From contig CAVYML010000003.1 in NCBI GenBank assembly GCA_963769605.1, positions 124,001-188,000 on the forward strand: a stretch of 64,000 bases of DNA. The letters are read 5' to 3'. The translations under genes and the position numbers were made by a program. The DNA is from Fen-1254 sp963769605. Its GTDB lineage: Bacteria; Bacteroidota; Ignavibacteria; UBA10030. Below are positions 1 through 8,268 of this stretch, in pieces. The number at the start of each line of letters is the position of its first letter. Position 1 is the stretch's first letter. The notes beneath the pieces were generated by a model. That model searched no databases, was not told the DNA's origin, and saw only the letters and a program-made list of their open reading frames with translations.

Positions 1-141
1 GAAAAGCCGATTCCAATCGGAGGCAATATTCGTGATATCAAGAACACGCAGGAAACGCGGAAGATCGATGTCGCAGATATTGCAATCGACATCATCGCAA
101 AGAATTTTTACAGCAAGACGATAACCATTGACCACCAGTAA
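1..141 (+). CDS. C-terminal end of an unidentified protein (partial)
   Basis: An open frame enters from the left edge and stops at TAA 139-141, giving 46 residues that end in TITIDHQ. The piece is mixed hydrophobic/charged, with no recognisable domain. Its last 14 bases overlap the TTG start of the following cyclase gene, so the two are probably co-transcribed and translationally coupled. Function unknown; the N-terminal part lies outside the window. Confidence 0.5.
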   Translation, partial: EKPIPIGGNIRDIKNTQETRKIDVADIAIDIIAKNFYSKTITIDHQ

Positions 142-2083
142 AATACGAACGTGGAGGGACACGCTGATCATCAGCGTGTCCGCTCTTGCGCTCGGGCATC
201 TTTTCTTCTGGCTTCTTCCCGGAGTATTTCAAACATGGAATGCGCATGCGGTCGACCAGATGTTTGTGCTCCGCTCGCATTATTTTCCTTCTCGTATTCC
301 GTACGACAGCACAATCGTTCATGTCGATGAAACAGACAGTACGAAACTGTTGTTGACAACTTCCTATACCACGCGAAAACCATACGCACAAATTGCCCGG
401 AATCTCGGCGAGATGAAAACAGCCGTACAATTATGGGATTATGTTTTTCATTTCCCGCTTCCGGAAGAGGATTCGATATTTTTCGACAGCAATAAACGTG
501 CTGGTAATGCATATTTCGGGGTCGAAATTCATCTGAAAGACGAACTGCCGAAACAAATCTCGAAAAATCTTACTGCGGATGAAGAATATTTATCCAAAAC
601 AAAATGGCACGTACATGTCGATGGAGATGTTTCTTCGTTGTATGCGGGCACAGACGCAATCAGTACCTTTGCAGCTTTTGCGTCGTCCGCCCGTGGACTT
701 GGATATGTGAATGTGCTCCCCGACAAGGATGGTGTTTTCCGCAAAGCGCCGCTGCTTGTGCGTTATGAAGACGGTTTTTATCCAAGTTTTCCTTTCCATG
801 TCGTTTGTGACTATTTGCATGTTCCGCCGGATCATATTATTCTTCGCCCCGGAACAAGTATTACACTCGAAGGAGCATATCGACCCGGCCAGACACCTCA
901 TGATATCGTTATTCCGGTCGATGAACGCTGTAATTTAATCGTGAATTTTGTCGGTCCATGGGACCGGATGCGGCATAATACAATGCTGCAAATTTACCAT
1001 GTCTCTGAAGATCGGGATGCTATGGAATTCGACTGGCAGCCGCGCTTCGAAGGAAAGATCGTTGTCGTTAATGAAACTTCGACCGGCGCATCGGATGTCC
1101 AGTCTGTGCCGACCGACACTTGGTACCCGCTGGGAGGATTGCATGCAAACGTTATCAATACGATCCTCACGGAGAATTTTCTATATAAAGTCGATCAATG
1201 GCTGATGCTCGGCATCGAACTTGTGCTTCTGGCGTTTATCGTCTTCTTTACGGTCCGATTTTCTTCCCGCGGGCTCTGGTCCGGTGGATTGGTATTGATC
1301 CTCGGATATGTTGTCCTCGCGTTAACAGCATTTCTTTACGGCAATCTTATTCTCAATATCATACGTCCCATCGGAATTTGCATTGTTGCCATCTTCGGTG
1401 CGTTGGCATACAGGTTTATCAACGAAGAGCGAGAAAAAGAATCGCTGCGCCAATCGTTCGAATCCTATCTTCCGCCGTCGGTGGTCAAACGCCAGCTTGC
1501 CCATCCGGAATCGGTACTCGAAGTGCAGAAGAAGGAACTTACTGTTTTGTTCAGCGATATTAAAAGTTTTACGACCTATTCATCGACGATGACGCCGGAT
1601 CAGATACAGAAATTTTTGGCGGAATATTTTGAGGCGATGGTCAATATCGTCTTCCAGTATGAAGGCACGGTCGATAAATATATCGGCGACGGGCTTATGG
1701 TCTTCTTCGGAGCACCGGAACCGCAGCCCGATCACGCGGTGCGCTGCGTCCGCGCGGCGATCGATATGCAGAAGAAATGCCGCGAACTGAAAGAAAAATG
1801 GGTCAAAGAGGGATTGTTCCCGCTGCGCATTCGTATCGGCGTCAATACGGGAGAGGTCGTTGTCGGCAATATGGGCACGCCAAAAAAGCTTTCCTATACC
1901 GTGCTTGGCTCCGATGTCAATCTTGCCAACCGTTTGGAATCCAATGCGCCGGTCGAAGGCATTATGATCTCCCGCCGGACCTATGACCTGATCAAAGATC
2001 AAATCCCGGCCCTGCCTCACGAAAAGATCCTTGTTAAAGGGCTCGACACGCCGATCGAAGTCTATACCGTTCCGGTAGAGTAA
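128..2083 (+). CDS. CHASE2-domain adenylate/guanylate cyclase
   Basis: Predicted membrane-bound class III nucleotide cyclase (651 aa) making cAMP or cGMP from NTP. An N-terminal membrane helix (about residues 12-32) is followed by an extracytoplasmic CHASE2 sensor region (about 40-355), three closely spaced membrane helices (about 358-430) and a C-terminal cyclase domain (about 465-645). The cyclase domain shows both metal-binding Asp motifs, FSDIKSFT and KYIGDGLMVFFG, and the GVNTGEVVVGNMG and LGSDVNLANRLE blocks, so it looks catalytically complete. The start is TTG at 128, overlapping the preceding frame; no ATG lies near this N-terminus. The ligand sensed cannot be read from the sequence. 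The domain call is firm; adenylate rather than guanylate specificity is assumed from the family. Confidence 0.9.
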   Translation: MTTSKIRTWRDTLIISVSALALGHLFFWLLPGVFQTWNAHAVDQMFVLRSHYFPSRIPYDSTIVHVDETDSTKLLLTTSYTTRKPYAQIARNLGEMKTAVQLWDYVFHFPLPEEDSIFFDSNKRAGNAYFGVEIHLKDELPKQISKNLTADEEYLSKTKWHVHVDGDVSSLYAGTDAISTFAAFASSARGLGYVNVLPDKDGVFRKAPLLVRYEDGFYPSFPFHVVCDYLHVPPDHIILRPGTSITLEGAYRPGQTPHDIVIPVDERCNLIVNFVGPWDRMRHNTMLQIYHVSEDRDAMEFDWQPRFEGKIVVVNETSTGASDVQSVPTDTWYPLGGLHANVINTILTENFLYKVDQWLMLGIELVLLAFIVFFTVRFSSRGLWSGGLVLILGYVVLALTAFLYGNLILNIIRPIGICIVAIFGALAYRFINEEREKESLRQSFESYLPPSVVKRQLAHPESVLEVQKKELTVLFSDIKSFTTYSSTMTPDQIQKFLAEYFEAMVNIVFQYEGTVDKYIGDGLMVFFGAPEPQPDHAVRCVRAAIDMQKKCRELKEKWVKEGLFPLRIRIGVNTGEVVVGNMGTPKKLSYTVLGSDVNLANRLESNAPVEGIMISRRTYDLIKDQIPALPHEKILVKGLDTPIEVYTVPVE

Positions 2084-2171
2084 GTATCGTTTTTCCTCAC
2101 GTTTTGATCAATTTACGATTTTTTCAATAACACTTGATTTTCCACGCGGAAATCTTGACATTACAAACGTT

Positions 2172-3026
2172 ATGGAAAGCAGCGTTTCTTTAAAGACGGC
2201 CTACGCACACTGCGAAAGATTGACTCGAAAACATTATGAAAATTTTCCTGTGGCATCAATGCTGCTTCCGAAAAACATTCGCAAGCATGTTGCCGCGATC
2301 TATGCTTTTGCACGTACGGCGGATGATTATGCGGATGAGCCAGGCTGCACACCGGATGAACGTCTTGCAAAACTTCAAGGATGGGAAGAGAAGCTTCTCG
2401 CTTGTAACGGCGGATCTGCAGAAGATCAGATCTTCCTCGCTCTCGGCGATACGATTCGTACATTCGATATCCCGGTTGAATTATTTCAGGCTCTCTTGAA
2501 GGCTTTTCGTTCTGATGTGACCGTGGCCCGTTATGCCGCATTTAAAGATCTTTCGGAGTATTGCCGGAATTCTGCAAATCCGGTCGGACGGCTTATTCTG
2601 CTTCTTTTTGGCTATCGCAATGAACAGTTGTTTGGTTATTCCGATTCAATTTGCACGGCACTTCAGCTGACAAATTTTTGGCAAGATGTTTCGGTCGATA
2701 TTCAAAAGGGTAGGCTGTATTTTCCTCTCGAAGATATCGGTCGTTTCGGTTGTACGGAAAAAGAACTGCTGGGCGGAGTGTTTAATAAAGAAGCGGAGGC
2801 GCTCATTCATTTTGAAGTAGCGCGGACAGAAGAATTCTTTTATAATGGAAAACCATTGTTTTCAGCAATAGATAAAAGATTGCAATGGGAACTAAAACTT
2901 ACATGGAACGGTGGAATGCGGATTTTAGAGAAAATTCGGGCATTGAATTTTAATTCAATTCATCGGCGTCCAAAACTTACACCGGCTGATAAAGCGGCGC
3001 TTCTCTTTCGTTCTTTTTTCTTGTAA
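2172..3026 (+). CDS. hpnC: Squalene synthase HpnC-like protein
   Basis: Head-to-head prenyl synthase family (284 aa). It carries the first Asp-rich diphosphate-Mg motif DDYADE (residues 51-56) and the second motif in NFWQDVSVDIQKGR, both expected for an active trans-isoprenyl diphosphate synthase. In the three-step bacterial route HpnD makes presqualene diphosphate, HpnC converts it to hydroxysqualene and HpnE reduces that to squalene for hopanoid or sterol-like lipids. The gene is 9 bases upstream of hpnD, so the two form an operon. No HpnE or squalene-hopene cyclase is present in the window. HpnC rather than HpnD is assigned from gene order and the NFWQDV form of the second motif. Confidence 0.85.
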   Translation: MESSVSLKTAYAHCERLTRKHYENFPVASMLLPKNIRKHVAAIYAFARTADDYADEPGCTPDERLAKLQGWEEKLLACNGGSAEDQIFLALGDTIRTFDIPVELFQALLKAFRSDVTVARYAAFKDLSEYCRNSANPVGRLILLLFGYRNEQLFGYSDSICTALQLTNFWQDVSVDIQKGRLYFPLEDIGRFGCTEKELLGGVFNKEAEALIHFEVARTEEFFYNGKPLFSAIDKRLQWELKLTWNGGMRILEKIRALNFNSIHRRPKLTPADKAALLFRSFFL

Positions 3027-3035
3027 ATTGTTTTT

Positions 3036-3920
3036 ATGGAAAACGCAGCAATATATTTTTCCGAATTCGAACAAAACAAAAAAAGCAATTTTTATTTTTC
3101 GTTTTTTAGCCTGCCGCATTTACAGCGGGATGCGATCGAAACAATATACGCTTTTTGCCGTTTAACGGACGATATTGTCGACGAGGGCAGCAACGAAAAA
3201 GAACAGCATGCAAAACTGCTGCAGTGGACGGATGAATTGAAGCGCGCCCTATACGGTGTTTCCCGTTATTCCTTACTCAACAAGCTTGTTTCCATTATTC
3301 ACCGGTTCAATATTCCGGTTGAGCATTTCTATGAATTGATTAAGGGTATGGAAATGGATTTGACGCAAAAGCGGTATGGAACATTCGGAGAACTCGAATT
3401 GTATTGTTATAGGGTAGCATCGACGGTGGGGCTTATATGCGCAGAAGTGTTCGGGTATCATCAGGAAAAGACAAAAGAATATGCAGTCAACCTCGGAAAG
3501 GCTCTTCAGTTGACAAACATCCTGCGGGATGTTAAAGACGACGCCAAGCGGGGACGGATTTATTTGCCGCTGGAAGATTTGCAGAGATTCGGTTATACGG
3601 AAGAGGAATTGCTGCGGTTTGAAGTAAATGATAAATTCCGGGCATTGATGAAGTTCGAATGTGCCCGTGCACGCGAATATTTTCGAAAAGCGAAAGCATC
3701 TTTGGCAGAAGAGGATAAAGTTCTTTTTACCGCTGCGCGCACCATGGGAAATATTTACTATCTGCTTCTGTTAAGAATCGAAAATGCCGGGTACGATGTT
3801 TTTTCCAAACGTATACGGCTTTCTTCTCCTCTCAAACTGATGGTTGCGATGGTTTTACGCCTGCGGAATAATTTCCCTAAAAATTTCCACCGGTATGTAA
3901 GAAAAGAATTGCCCGCTTAA
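3036..3920 (+). CDS. hpnD: Presqualene diphosphate synthase HpnD-like
   Basis: Second squalene/phytoene synthase-family protein (294 aa). DDIVDE (residues 45-50) and NILRDVKDDAKRGRIYLP are the two Asp-rich substrate-binding motifs; the latter is the classical NxxRDVxxD form. Expected reaction: condensation of two farnesyl diphosphates to presqualene diphosphate on the cytoplasmic membrane face. It follows hpnC by 9 bases. A phytoene synthase role is the alternative, but pairing with an HpnC homologue favours squalene synthesis. It converges with acpS downstream across a 133-bp gap. Confidence 0.85.
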   Translation: MENAAIYFSEFEQNKKSNFYFSFFSLPHLQRDAIETIYAFCRLTDDIVDEGSNEKEQHAKLLQWTDELKRALYGVSRYSLLNKLVSIIHRFNIPVEHFYELIKGMEMDLTQKRYGTFGELELYCYRVASTVGLICAEVFGYHQEKTKEYAVNLGKALQLTNILRDVKDDAKRGRIYLPLEDLQRFGYTEEELLRFEVNDKFRALMKFECARAREYFRKAKASLAEEDKVLFTAARTMGNIYYLLLLRIENAGYDVFSKRIRLSSPLKLMVAMVLRLRNNFPKNFHRYVRKELPA

Positions 3921-4005
3921 ACAAAAACCAAGAGCATTGATCAATGATCAGTGTGAAATTGGGAAACTGTAATTTTAAATTTGTTCACATAATCACAATT
4001 TTTAC

Positions 4006-4035
4006 TGCAGCACGGCATCATGTTGAACTGCTGCA
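4006..4035. terminator. Weak inverted repeat between convergent genes
   Basis: TGCAGCA (4006-4012) and TGCTGCA (4029-4035) are perfect inverted arms around a 16-nt loop, lying between the convergent ends of hpnD and acpS. A T-run is not obvious on either side, so a terminator role is only suggested by position. Confidence 0.25.
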
Positions 4036-4053
4036 CGTTGACCTGTAACACTT

Positions 4054-4443
4054 TTACTTTCCTTCCAGCACAACAAAAGCAACCACGGTATTGTCGGTGT
4101 GAGAGAGCGAAAGGTGCACGTTGCATTTTTCAAGCGCTATAGCGACTTCGCCGGTCAGAAGAATGTGCGGTGCGCCGAAAGAATCGTTGACAACAGAAAT
4201 ATCTTTCCACCGGAACGATCCGCTCCAGCCTGTGCGCATTGCTTTCGCTACTGCCTCTTTAGCGGCAAATCGGGCGGCAAAATGCATATAAGGCCGCTTG
4301 CGCGTCCTGCAATACGTTACCTCCATGTCACTGAATATCTTTTTATAGAAATGATCTCCCTGTTTTTCAAGAACCTCTTTCATCCGCGGAACATCAACAA
4401 CATCAACACCAATGCCCGCAATATTACCTTTTGTGATGTTCAT
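4054..4443 (-). CDS. acpS: Holo-[acyl-carrier-protein] synthase
   Basis: Transfers 4'-phosphopantetheine from CoA to apo-ACP (129 aa, the usual AcpS length). GIGVDVVDVPR near the N-terminus carries the metal-binding Asp, FAARFAAKEAVAKA the catalytic/metal Glu, and SLSHTDNTVVAFVV is the conserved C-terminal block. The ATG at 4443 is preferred over an in-frame TTG 18 bases upstream because it gives the normal N-terminus. The start lies inside the end of the upstream HAD gene (20-bp overlap), implying coupled translation. It is the last gene of the minus-strand group that includes the HAD gene and aroQ. Confidence 0.93.
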   Translation of the reverse strand: MNITKGNIAGIGVDVVDVPRMKEVLEKQGDHFYKKIFSDMEVTYCRTRKRPYMHFAARFAAKEAVAKAMRTGWSGSFRWKDISVVNDSFGAPHILLTGEVAIALEKCNVHLSLSHTDNTVVAFVVLEGK

Positions 4444-5128
4444 CGTTTTCTTTCTTGACAATGCCTACAAGTTGCGCAATATCATCGATATCGTAATCGG
4501 CGTTGGATTTGACTGTTCCGAAAGTGTTTCCATAACGGGCAAAAACGGTTTTTATGCCGACCTTTGCCGCTCCGACAACATCCCGTTCTTCCCAATCGCC
4601 GATCATAAGTGTCTCTTCCGGTTTGATCTGCATCTGCTGCAATATTTTGCGAAACGGTTCGGGATTCGGTTTCCGTTTATGAGTATCATCGAATGTGACG
4701 ACCGTGTCAAAGAGATGGTGGAAATTGAGATAACATAAACGCAGCCAGGCCTCTTTTGCCGGCGCATCCGAGACGACCCCAAGTTTGATATGCATCTTTG
4801 AAAGGTCAATGAGGGTCATAGTGACATGCGGGTACGGAACAAGTGCCGCTTCACGGGCACGGCGGTAAGCGATAACGCCTGCGGATAATATTTTATAATC
4901 GAGTTTACTGAATTCGCGGTAGAGCAGTTCATCAAACACATTCTGGAATTCTATGCCCCGTTCATTGTAGATATCGTCGATGCGTTTATGAATCTCTTTT
5001 GCTGTCAGCTTGAATCCTGCATCCCGCATGGCGTTGACAGCCGCATCGACCGCCTGCTTTTTCATAAGCATAAAATCGACAAGCGTATTGTCAAGATCGA
5101 AGATTACGGCGTTGATCATGGAAGTCAT
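4424..5128 (-). CDS. HAD-superfamily hydrolase
   Basis: Haloacid dehalogenase-type phosphatase (about 235 aa) with motif I IFDLDNTL, motif II GVVSDAP, the motif III lysine in KRKPNPEPF and motif IV GDWEERDVVGA. A helical cap sits between motifs I and II (subfamily I). The start at 5128 forms an ATGA overlap with the aroQ stop, with GGAGA just upstream; a second in-frame ATG at 5119 is equally plausible. The substrate cannot be inferred; relatives are phosphoglycolate or nucleotide phosphatases. The 3' end overlaps acpS. Confidence 0.85.
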   Translation of the reverse strand: MTSMINAVIFDLDNTLVDFMLMKKQAVDAAVNAMRDAGFKLTAKEIHKRIDDIYNERGIEFQNVFDELLYREFSKLDYKILSAGVIAYRRAREAALVPYPHVTMTLIDLSKMHIKLGVVSDAPAKEAWLRLCYLNFHHLFDTVVTFDDTHKRKPNPEPFRKILQQMQIKPEETLMIGDWEERDVVGAAKVGIKTVFARYGNTFGTVKSNADYDIDDIAQLVGIVKKENDEHHKR

Positions 5129-5547
5129 TTCTCCAGTAAATAAGAAACGGCCAGCTCGTAACTCCGGGCGCCGAATCCGGCAATCACGCCCTTGCACACG
5201 GGAGCAATGACCGACGTCTTGCGAAATTCTTCTCTGGCATCGGTGTTGGAAAGATGGACTTCAATGACCGGAGCTTTGATGGCGGCAACGGCATCACGGA
5301 CTGCATACGAGTAATGCGTAAACGCTCCCGCATTGAGAATGACGCCGATAACGGAGTCCTCCATGGCCTTATGCAGGGCATCGATAACACCCGCCTCACT
5401 GTTGGATTGGTAAAATTCGAACTTCGCGTTCGGAAATTTATTTTTCAATTGATTTTCGATATCCCAGAGCGAAAGCGAACCGTAAATTTCCGGTTCACGC
5501 TTTCCAAGAATATCGAGGTTCGGTCCGTTGACAACGACGATGCGCAT
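5125..5547 (-). CDS. aroQ: Type II 3-dehydroquinate dehydratase
   Basis: Shikimate-pathway enzyme converting 3-dehydroquinate to 3-dehydroshikimate (140 aa, standard length). NGPNLDILGKREPEIYG supplies the conserved N-terminal block and the catalytic Tyr. LNAGAFTHYSYAVRDA contains the Asn/His of the active site, and EVHLSN the substrate-binding residues. The ATG at 5547 is chosen because AAGGA precedes it and it matches the family start; an upstream in-frame ATG at 5580 would add 11 unconserved residues. The stop overlaps the HAD gene start (ATGA). Confidence 0.95.
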   Translation of the reverse strand: MRIVVVNGPNLDILGKREPEIYGSLSLWDIENQLKNKFPNAKFEFYQSNSEAGVIDALHKAMEDSVIGVILNAGAFTHYSYAVRDAVAAIKAPVIEVHLSNTDAREEFRKTSVIAPVCKGVIAGFGARSYELAVSYLLEK

Positions 5548-5592
5548 AGTGGTTCCTTCAGGGATAAATGTACATGTCACATTTCAAGACGA

Positions 5593-5859
5593 TCAGTTTT
5601 TTGATGCTTTTGCGAGTTCGTCTTCTATATATTCCCGTACTGCCGGTTTCAGATATTGTTCATCGACTCCAACCTCGGCAATGCCCTGTGCCAATAAAGC
5701 GGCACGGCGCTGAACTGACAATCGTTTGTTCACGACAATTAGGCGCTCCGCCTTAAGGACGCAAAATCCTCCTTCAAAATCTCCCTTCTCAAAGCGGATA
5801 GCAATATTGCAATTATACGCCAATTCTTCGAGTTCAGCCAATATTTGTTCCTGAGTCAT
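5593..5859 (-). CDS. Small conserved hypothetical protein
   Basis: 88-aa soluble, mixed alpha/beta protein without signal or membrane segment. It begins MTQEQILAELEELAYN and contains an FEKGDFEGGFCVLK strand pair, a RLIVVNKRLSVQRRAALLAQ segment and an acidic helix at the C-terminus. It lies 45 bases upstream of aroQ on the same strand. No function is recognised. The composition resembles small proteins carried next to housekeeping genes in FCB bacteria, but this is an impression only. Confidence 0.6.
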   Translation of the reverse strand: MTQEQILAELEELAYNCNIAIRFEKGDFEGGFCVLKAERLIVVNKRLSVQRRAALLAQGIAEVGVDEQYLKPAVREYIEDELAKASKN

Positions 5860-5942
5860 GGTTTCGGTCTATCGAGATAGAAATAAAATCCTTACAAAAC
5901 TATCGCTATTTTTTTTGAGGTGCAAGCCAAACCTTCTTTTGA

Positions 5943-6878
5943 TTAGGATTGTCCGCACCGGGTTTGATCTCGAGAAAGCCATCGCTGGATAGGATTTCCG
6001 CTCCAGATTGCAAAAAAGAAAAAAAGTGCGCCCCCGAGCAAATCGACGACATAATGGTAGCGCAGGTAAATGGTAGAAACAATCAGCATAGTCCCAAGAA
6101 CTGTGACAAGCCAGCGGAGCTTGATTTGATACCGATGGCTTAAATAGATAACAATCATCGTTAATTCCGTATGGCCGCTGGGAAAAATATCGCGTTGGAC
6201 GAATGCAAGTACATTCGGAGTCGTTGATGAAATAGATTCGCCGGCATTGATGAGGGCGCGCATCCAGGAGGTGCACAAAAGCCCGGGAAGCTCCTGATCC
6301 AACGTATAGAAATTGTGAAGTGTAAACCGGGGACCGACTGCCGGTAATAAAAAATATCCAAGATATGAAAGATAAAATCCGTACACGATTAAAAATGCTC
6401 CCCGGTTGAATTCTTCCATACTGTGTTCTCTGTATAATTCCACACCGAGGATGATAAAGAGAATATAGTACGAAAAATATGATATCTGAAATATTTCCGT
6501 CAGTACGGGATTTGCAAATTGCGCCATCCACTGCGTCGGGTGAACGCCGAAGAGCCAATGATCAGCTGCGATGAGGAGCCAGTCGTAATCCGCCGGATGA
6601 ATTGGGTGCACCATGAGATAAATTTCTTTGAATACAAAGAAAATAAATGGATAGCAATACCATCGATGGAGCGTAAAAAGAAATGTCGTTTTTCTTTTAT
6701 CTGCTTGAAATGCAAGTGCAGCAACGGCAGCAATCATCGCAAGGTTCCCGGCTGTCATTGCGGCGCTGTACGGCACACGGTCATAAAAGATCGTATTGAG
6801 GATTATTAAAAATGCCAAAAAAACTATCGAAACGAAGTTGACCGGGCTTAATGAAGTATATGCTTTCTTTATATCCAT
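5943..6878 (-). CDS. PAP2-family membrane phosphatase / phosphotransferase
   Basis: Integral membrane protein of 311 aa with about six or seven hydrophobic helices. IFPSGHTE matches the PAP2 C2 motif (catalytic His) and RYHYVVDLLGG matches C3 (second His and Asp). The classical C1 KxxxxxxRP is not evident; GPRF may serve instead, as in the inositol-phosphorylceramide-synthase-like branch. Likely role: lipid phosphate hydrolysis or head-group transfer at the membrane, possibly undecaprenyl-diphosphate recycling. A competing frame on the same strand at 5869-6558 lacks such motifs and is treated as a shadow. Confidence 0.8.
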   Translation of the reverse strand: MDIKKAYTSLSPVNFVSIVFLAFLIILNTIFYDRVPYSAAMTAGNLAMIAAVAALAFQADKRKTTFLFTLHRWYCYPFIFFVFKEIYLMVHPIHPADYDWLLIAADHWLFGVHPTQWMAQFANPVLTEIFQISYFSYYILFIILGVELYREHSMEEFNRGAFLIVYGFYLSYLGYFLLPAVGPRFTLHNFYTLDQELPGLLCTSWMRALINAGESISSTTPNVLAFVQRDIFPSGHTELTMIVIYLSHRYQIKLRWLVTVLGTMLIVSTIYLRYHYVVDLLGGALFFFFAIWSGNPIQRWLSRDQTRCGQS

Positions 6879-6995
6879 TTTGATTATTGTTTAATATCGT
6901 AAAATTTGTGACGGAAATCTTGCAGCAAAAATAAAACCGGGAACATTGAATAAGCAGCTTAATTCCGGGGAATGGAGGAGCACTGCGGCACCATT

Positions 6996-7772
6996 CTACG
7001 ACTTTTTCATCAATTCCTTTGTAAGCCGGATGAATTCGTCAACGCTGAGATCTTCCGGACGCTGGTCTAGGTTGTAGTCGAGTTTTTTGAGAATCGATTC
7101 GTCGAGACCGAGAAATTTAAGTCCGTTGCGCAGCGTTTTACGCCTCTTACCGAACGTGGATTTTACGATTGAGCGAAAAAGATCGACATTGAAATCCGGC
7201 CGCGTATTGCGCATCCGAAGGCGCACGACAGCAGAATCGACTTGAGGTTTCGGGAAAAAAACATTACGGGATACCTTGAATAATTGTTCGCATTCTGTGT
7301 TCAGCTGGGTAAAGACGGATAGAACGCCGTATTCTTTTGTCTTCGGTTTGGCGACAAGTCTATGAGCGACCTCCATTTGCATCATGAGCGTCGCATCGAT
7401 GACGGTTGCATGATTTTCAAAGAGATAAAAGAGAATGTCGCTGGTCAAGTAGTACGGAATATTCCCGACAACGCGAAGCCTTGTTCCGTAGTGGCGGACA
7501 AGAGCGGAGAGGTCGACCTTGAGGATATCGCTCTGTATAATTGAGATTTTGCCGTCGAATTGTTCCCGAAGGGCCGGAATTGCGCGTTTGTCGAATTCTA
7601 CGGCAAGGACAATACCGGCCTCCGGAATTAGGTATTTGGTCAGGGCGCCGTGACCGGCGCCGATTTCCATGACGACATCATTCTTTTGCAAATGCAAGCT
7701 TCCTGCAATTTTGCGGAGTATGTTTTCGTCCCGCAGGAAGTTTTGTCCGAGATTCTTCTTGGGCTTTAACAT
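6996..7772 (-). CDS. rsmA: 16S rRNA dimethyladenosine transferase
   Basis: RsmA/KsgA dimethylates the two adjacent adenosines of the helix-45 loop of 16S rRNA. The 258-aa protein has the family start KKNLGQNFLRDENIL, SAM-binding EIGAGHGALTKYLI, and VVGNIPYYLTSDILF containing the catalytic N(I/L)PY motif. Length is normal. It heads the minus-strand group (118 bp upstream of the PAP2 gene) and is divergent from the glycosyltransferase operon at 8269. Confidence 0.95.
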   Translation of the reverse strand: MLKPKKNLGQNFLRDENILRKIAGSLHLQKNDVVMEIGAGHGALTKYLIPEAGIVLAVEFDKRAIPALREQFDGKISIIQSDILKVDLSALVRHYGTRLRVVGNIPYYLTSDILFYLFENHATVIDATLMMQMEVAHRLVAKPKTKEYGVLSVFTQLNTECEQLFKVSRNVFFPKPQVDSAVVRLRMRNTRPDFNVDLFRSIVKSTFGKRRKTLRNGLKFLGLDESILKKLDYNLDQRPEDLSVDEFIRLTKELMKKS

Positions 7773-7897
7773 GAAATGTTTACAATTGTTCTCTTTTCAA
7801 TATACCGAATGGGAAAAGGAAGTTCAATCAAACAAGCATGAAAAGACTCGATGTCGTACATCGATAACAAGAATCGGTTTCTCAGGGATGTCTAAAG

Positions 7898-7915
7898 AAT
7901 CCGCTAAAGCGGATT
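7898..7915. repeat. Short hairpin
   Basis: AATCCGC-TAAA-GCGGATT is a perfect 7-bp stem with a 4-nt loop, followed by TTTGATG. It lies 126 bases upstream of the rsmA start. It could be a weak rightward terminator, an operator or a transcript leader structure; no further support. Confidence 0.35.
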
Positions 7916-8086
7916 TGATGCTGATACTAATATACCGCGGGATGAATTGATTTGAAATTGATGCTGTCAAATAGTTTTTAAAATTTATTCTTTATGCGTT
8001 TCAATCTTGATGAGTTTTGGTATGCAGTTCGCCGGGTAAATTGCCATTTTTCTATGCGTCCGTTTCCATCGCTTTGCCTGTTTTTT

Positions 8087-8106
8087 TTAACCTGCGATCA
8101 GGTTAA
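8087..8106. promoter_or_regulatory. 20-bp palindrome upstream of glycan operon
   Basis: TTAACCTG (8087-8094) and CAGGTTAA (8099-8106) are perfect inverted arms separated by CGAT. A T-tract precedes rather than follows it on the plus strand, so it does not look like a rightward terminator. It lies about 160 bases before the first glycosyltransferase gene and has the size and symmetry of a dimeric regulator site. No cognate regulator is identified. Confidence 0.35.
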
Positions 8107-8268
8107 TGCAATTCATAAGCTAAAAATGACCGTAGACCATTGTTGATTAATAACTTGATGAATAATGTACGACGAAAGATCCCCCGATAAAGCCAGAACA
8201 AGGATCGGGTTGTATTGCATCTCGCTCGATTTTCCGTTACTTTTCTTACAAACTTTGAAAGTCCTAAA

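Larger units (their letters stand above)
7773..8268. other. Intergenic region between divergent rsmA and glycosyltransferase operon
   Basis: About 500 bases without a supported gene. It should contain the promoters of rsmA (leftward) and of the glycan operon (rightward). It holds one short hairpin (7898-7915) and one 20-bp palindrome (8087-8106), listed separately. No RNA gene is recognised. Confidence 0.6.

Noticed and set aside
5869..6558. 229-codon minus-strand frame inside the PAP2 gene
   Set aside because: The overlapping frame 5943-6878 has PAP2 motifs and membrane helices; this one has none and a shadow-like composition.
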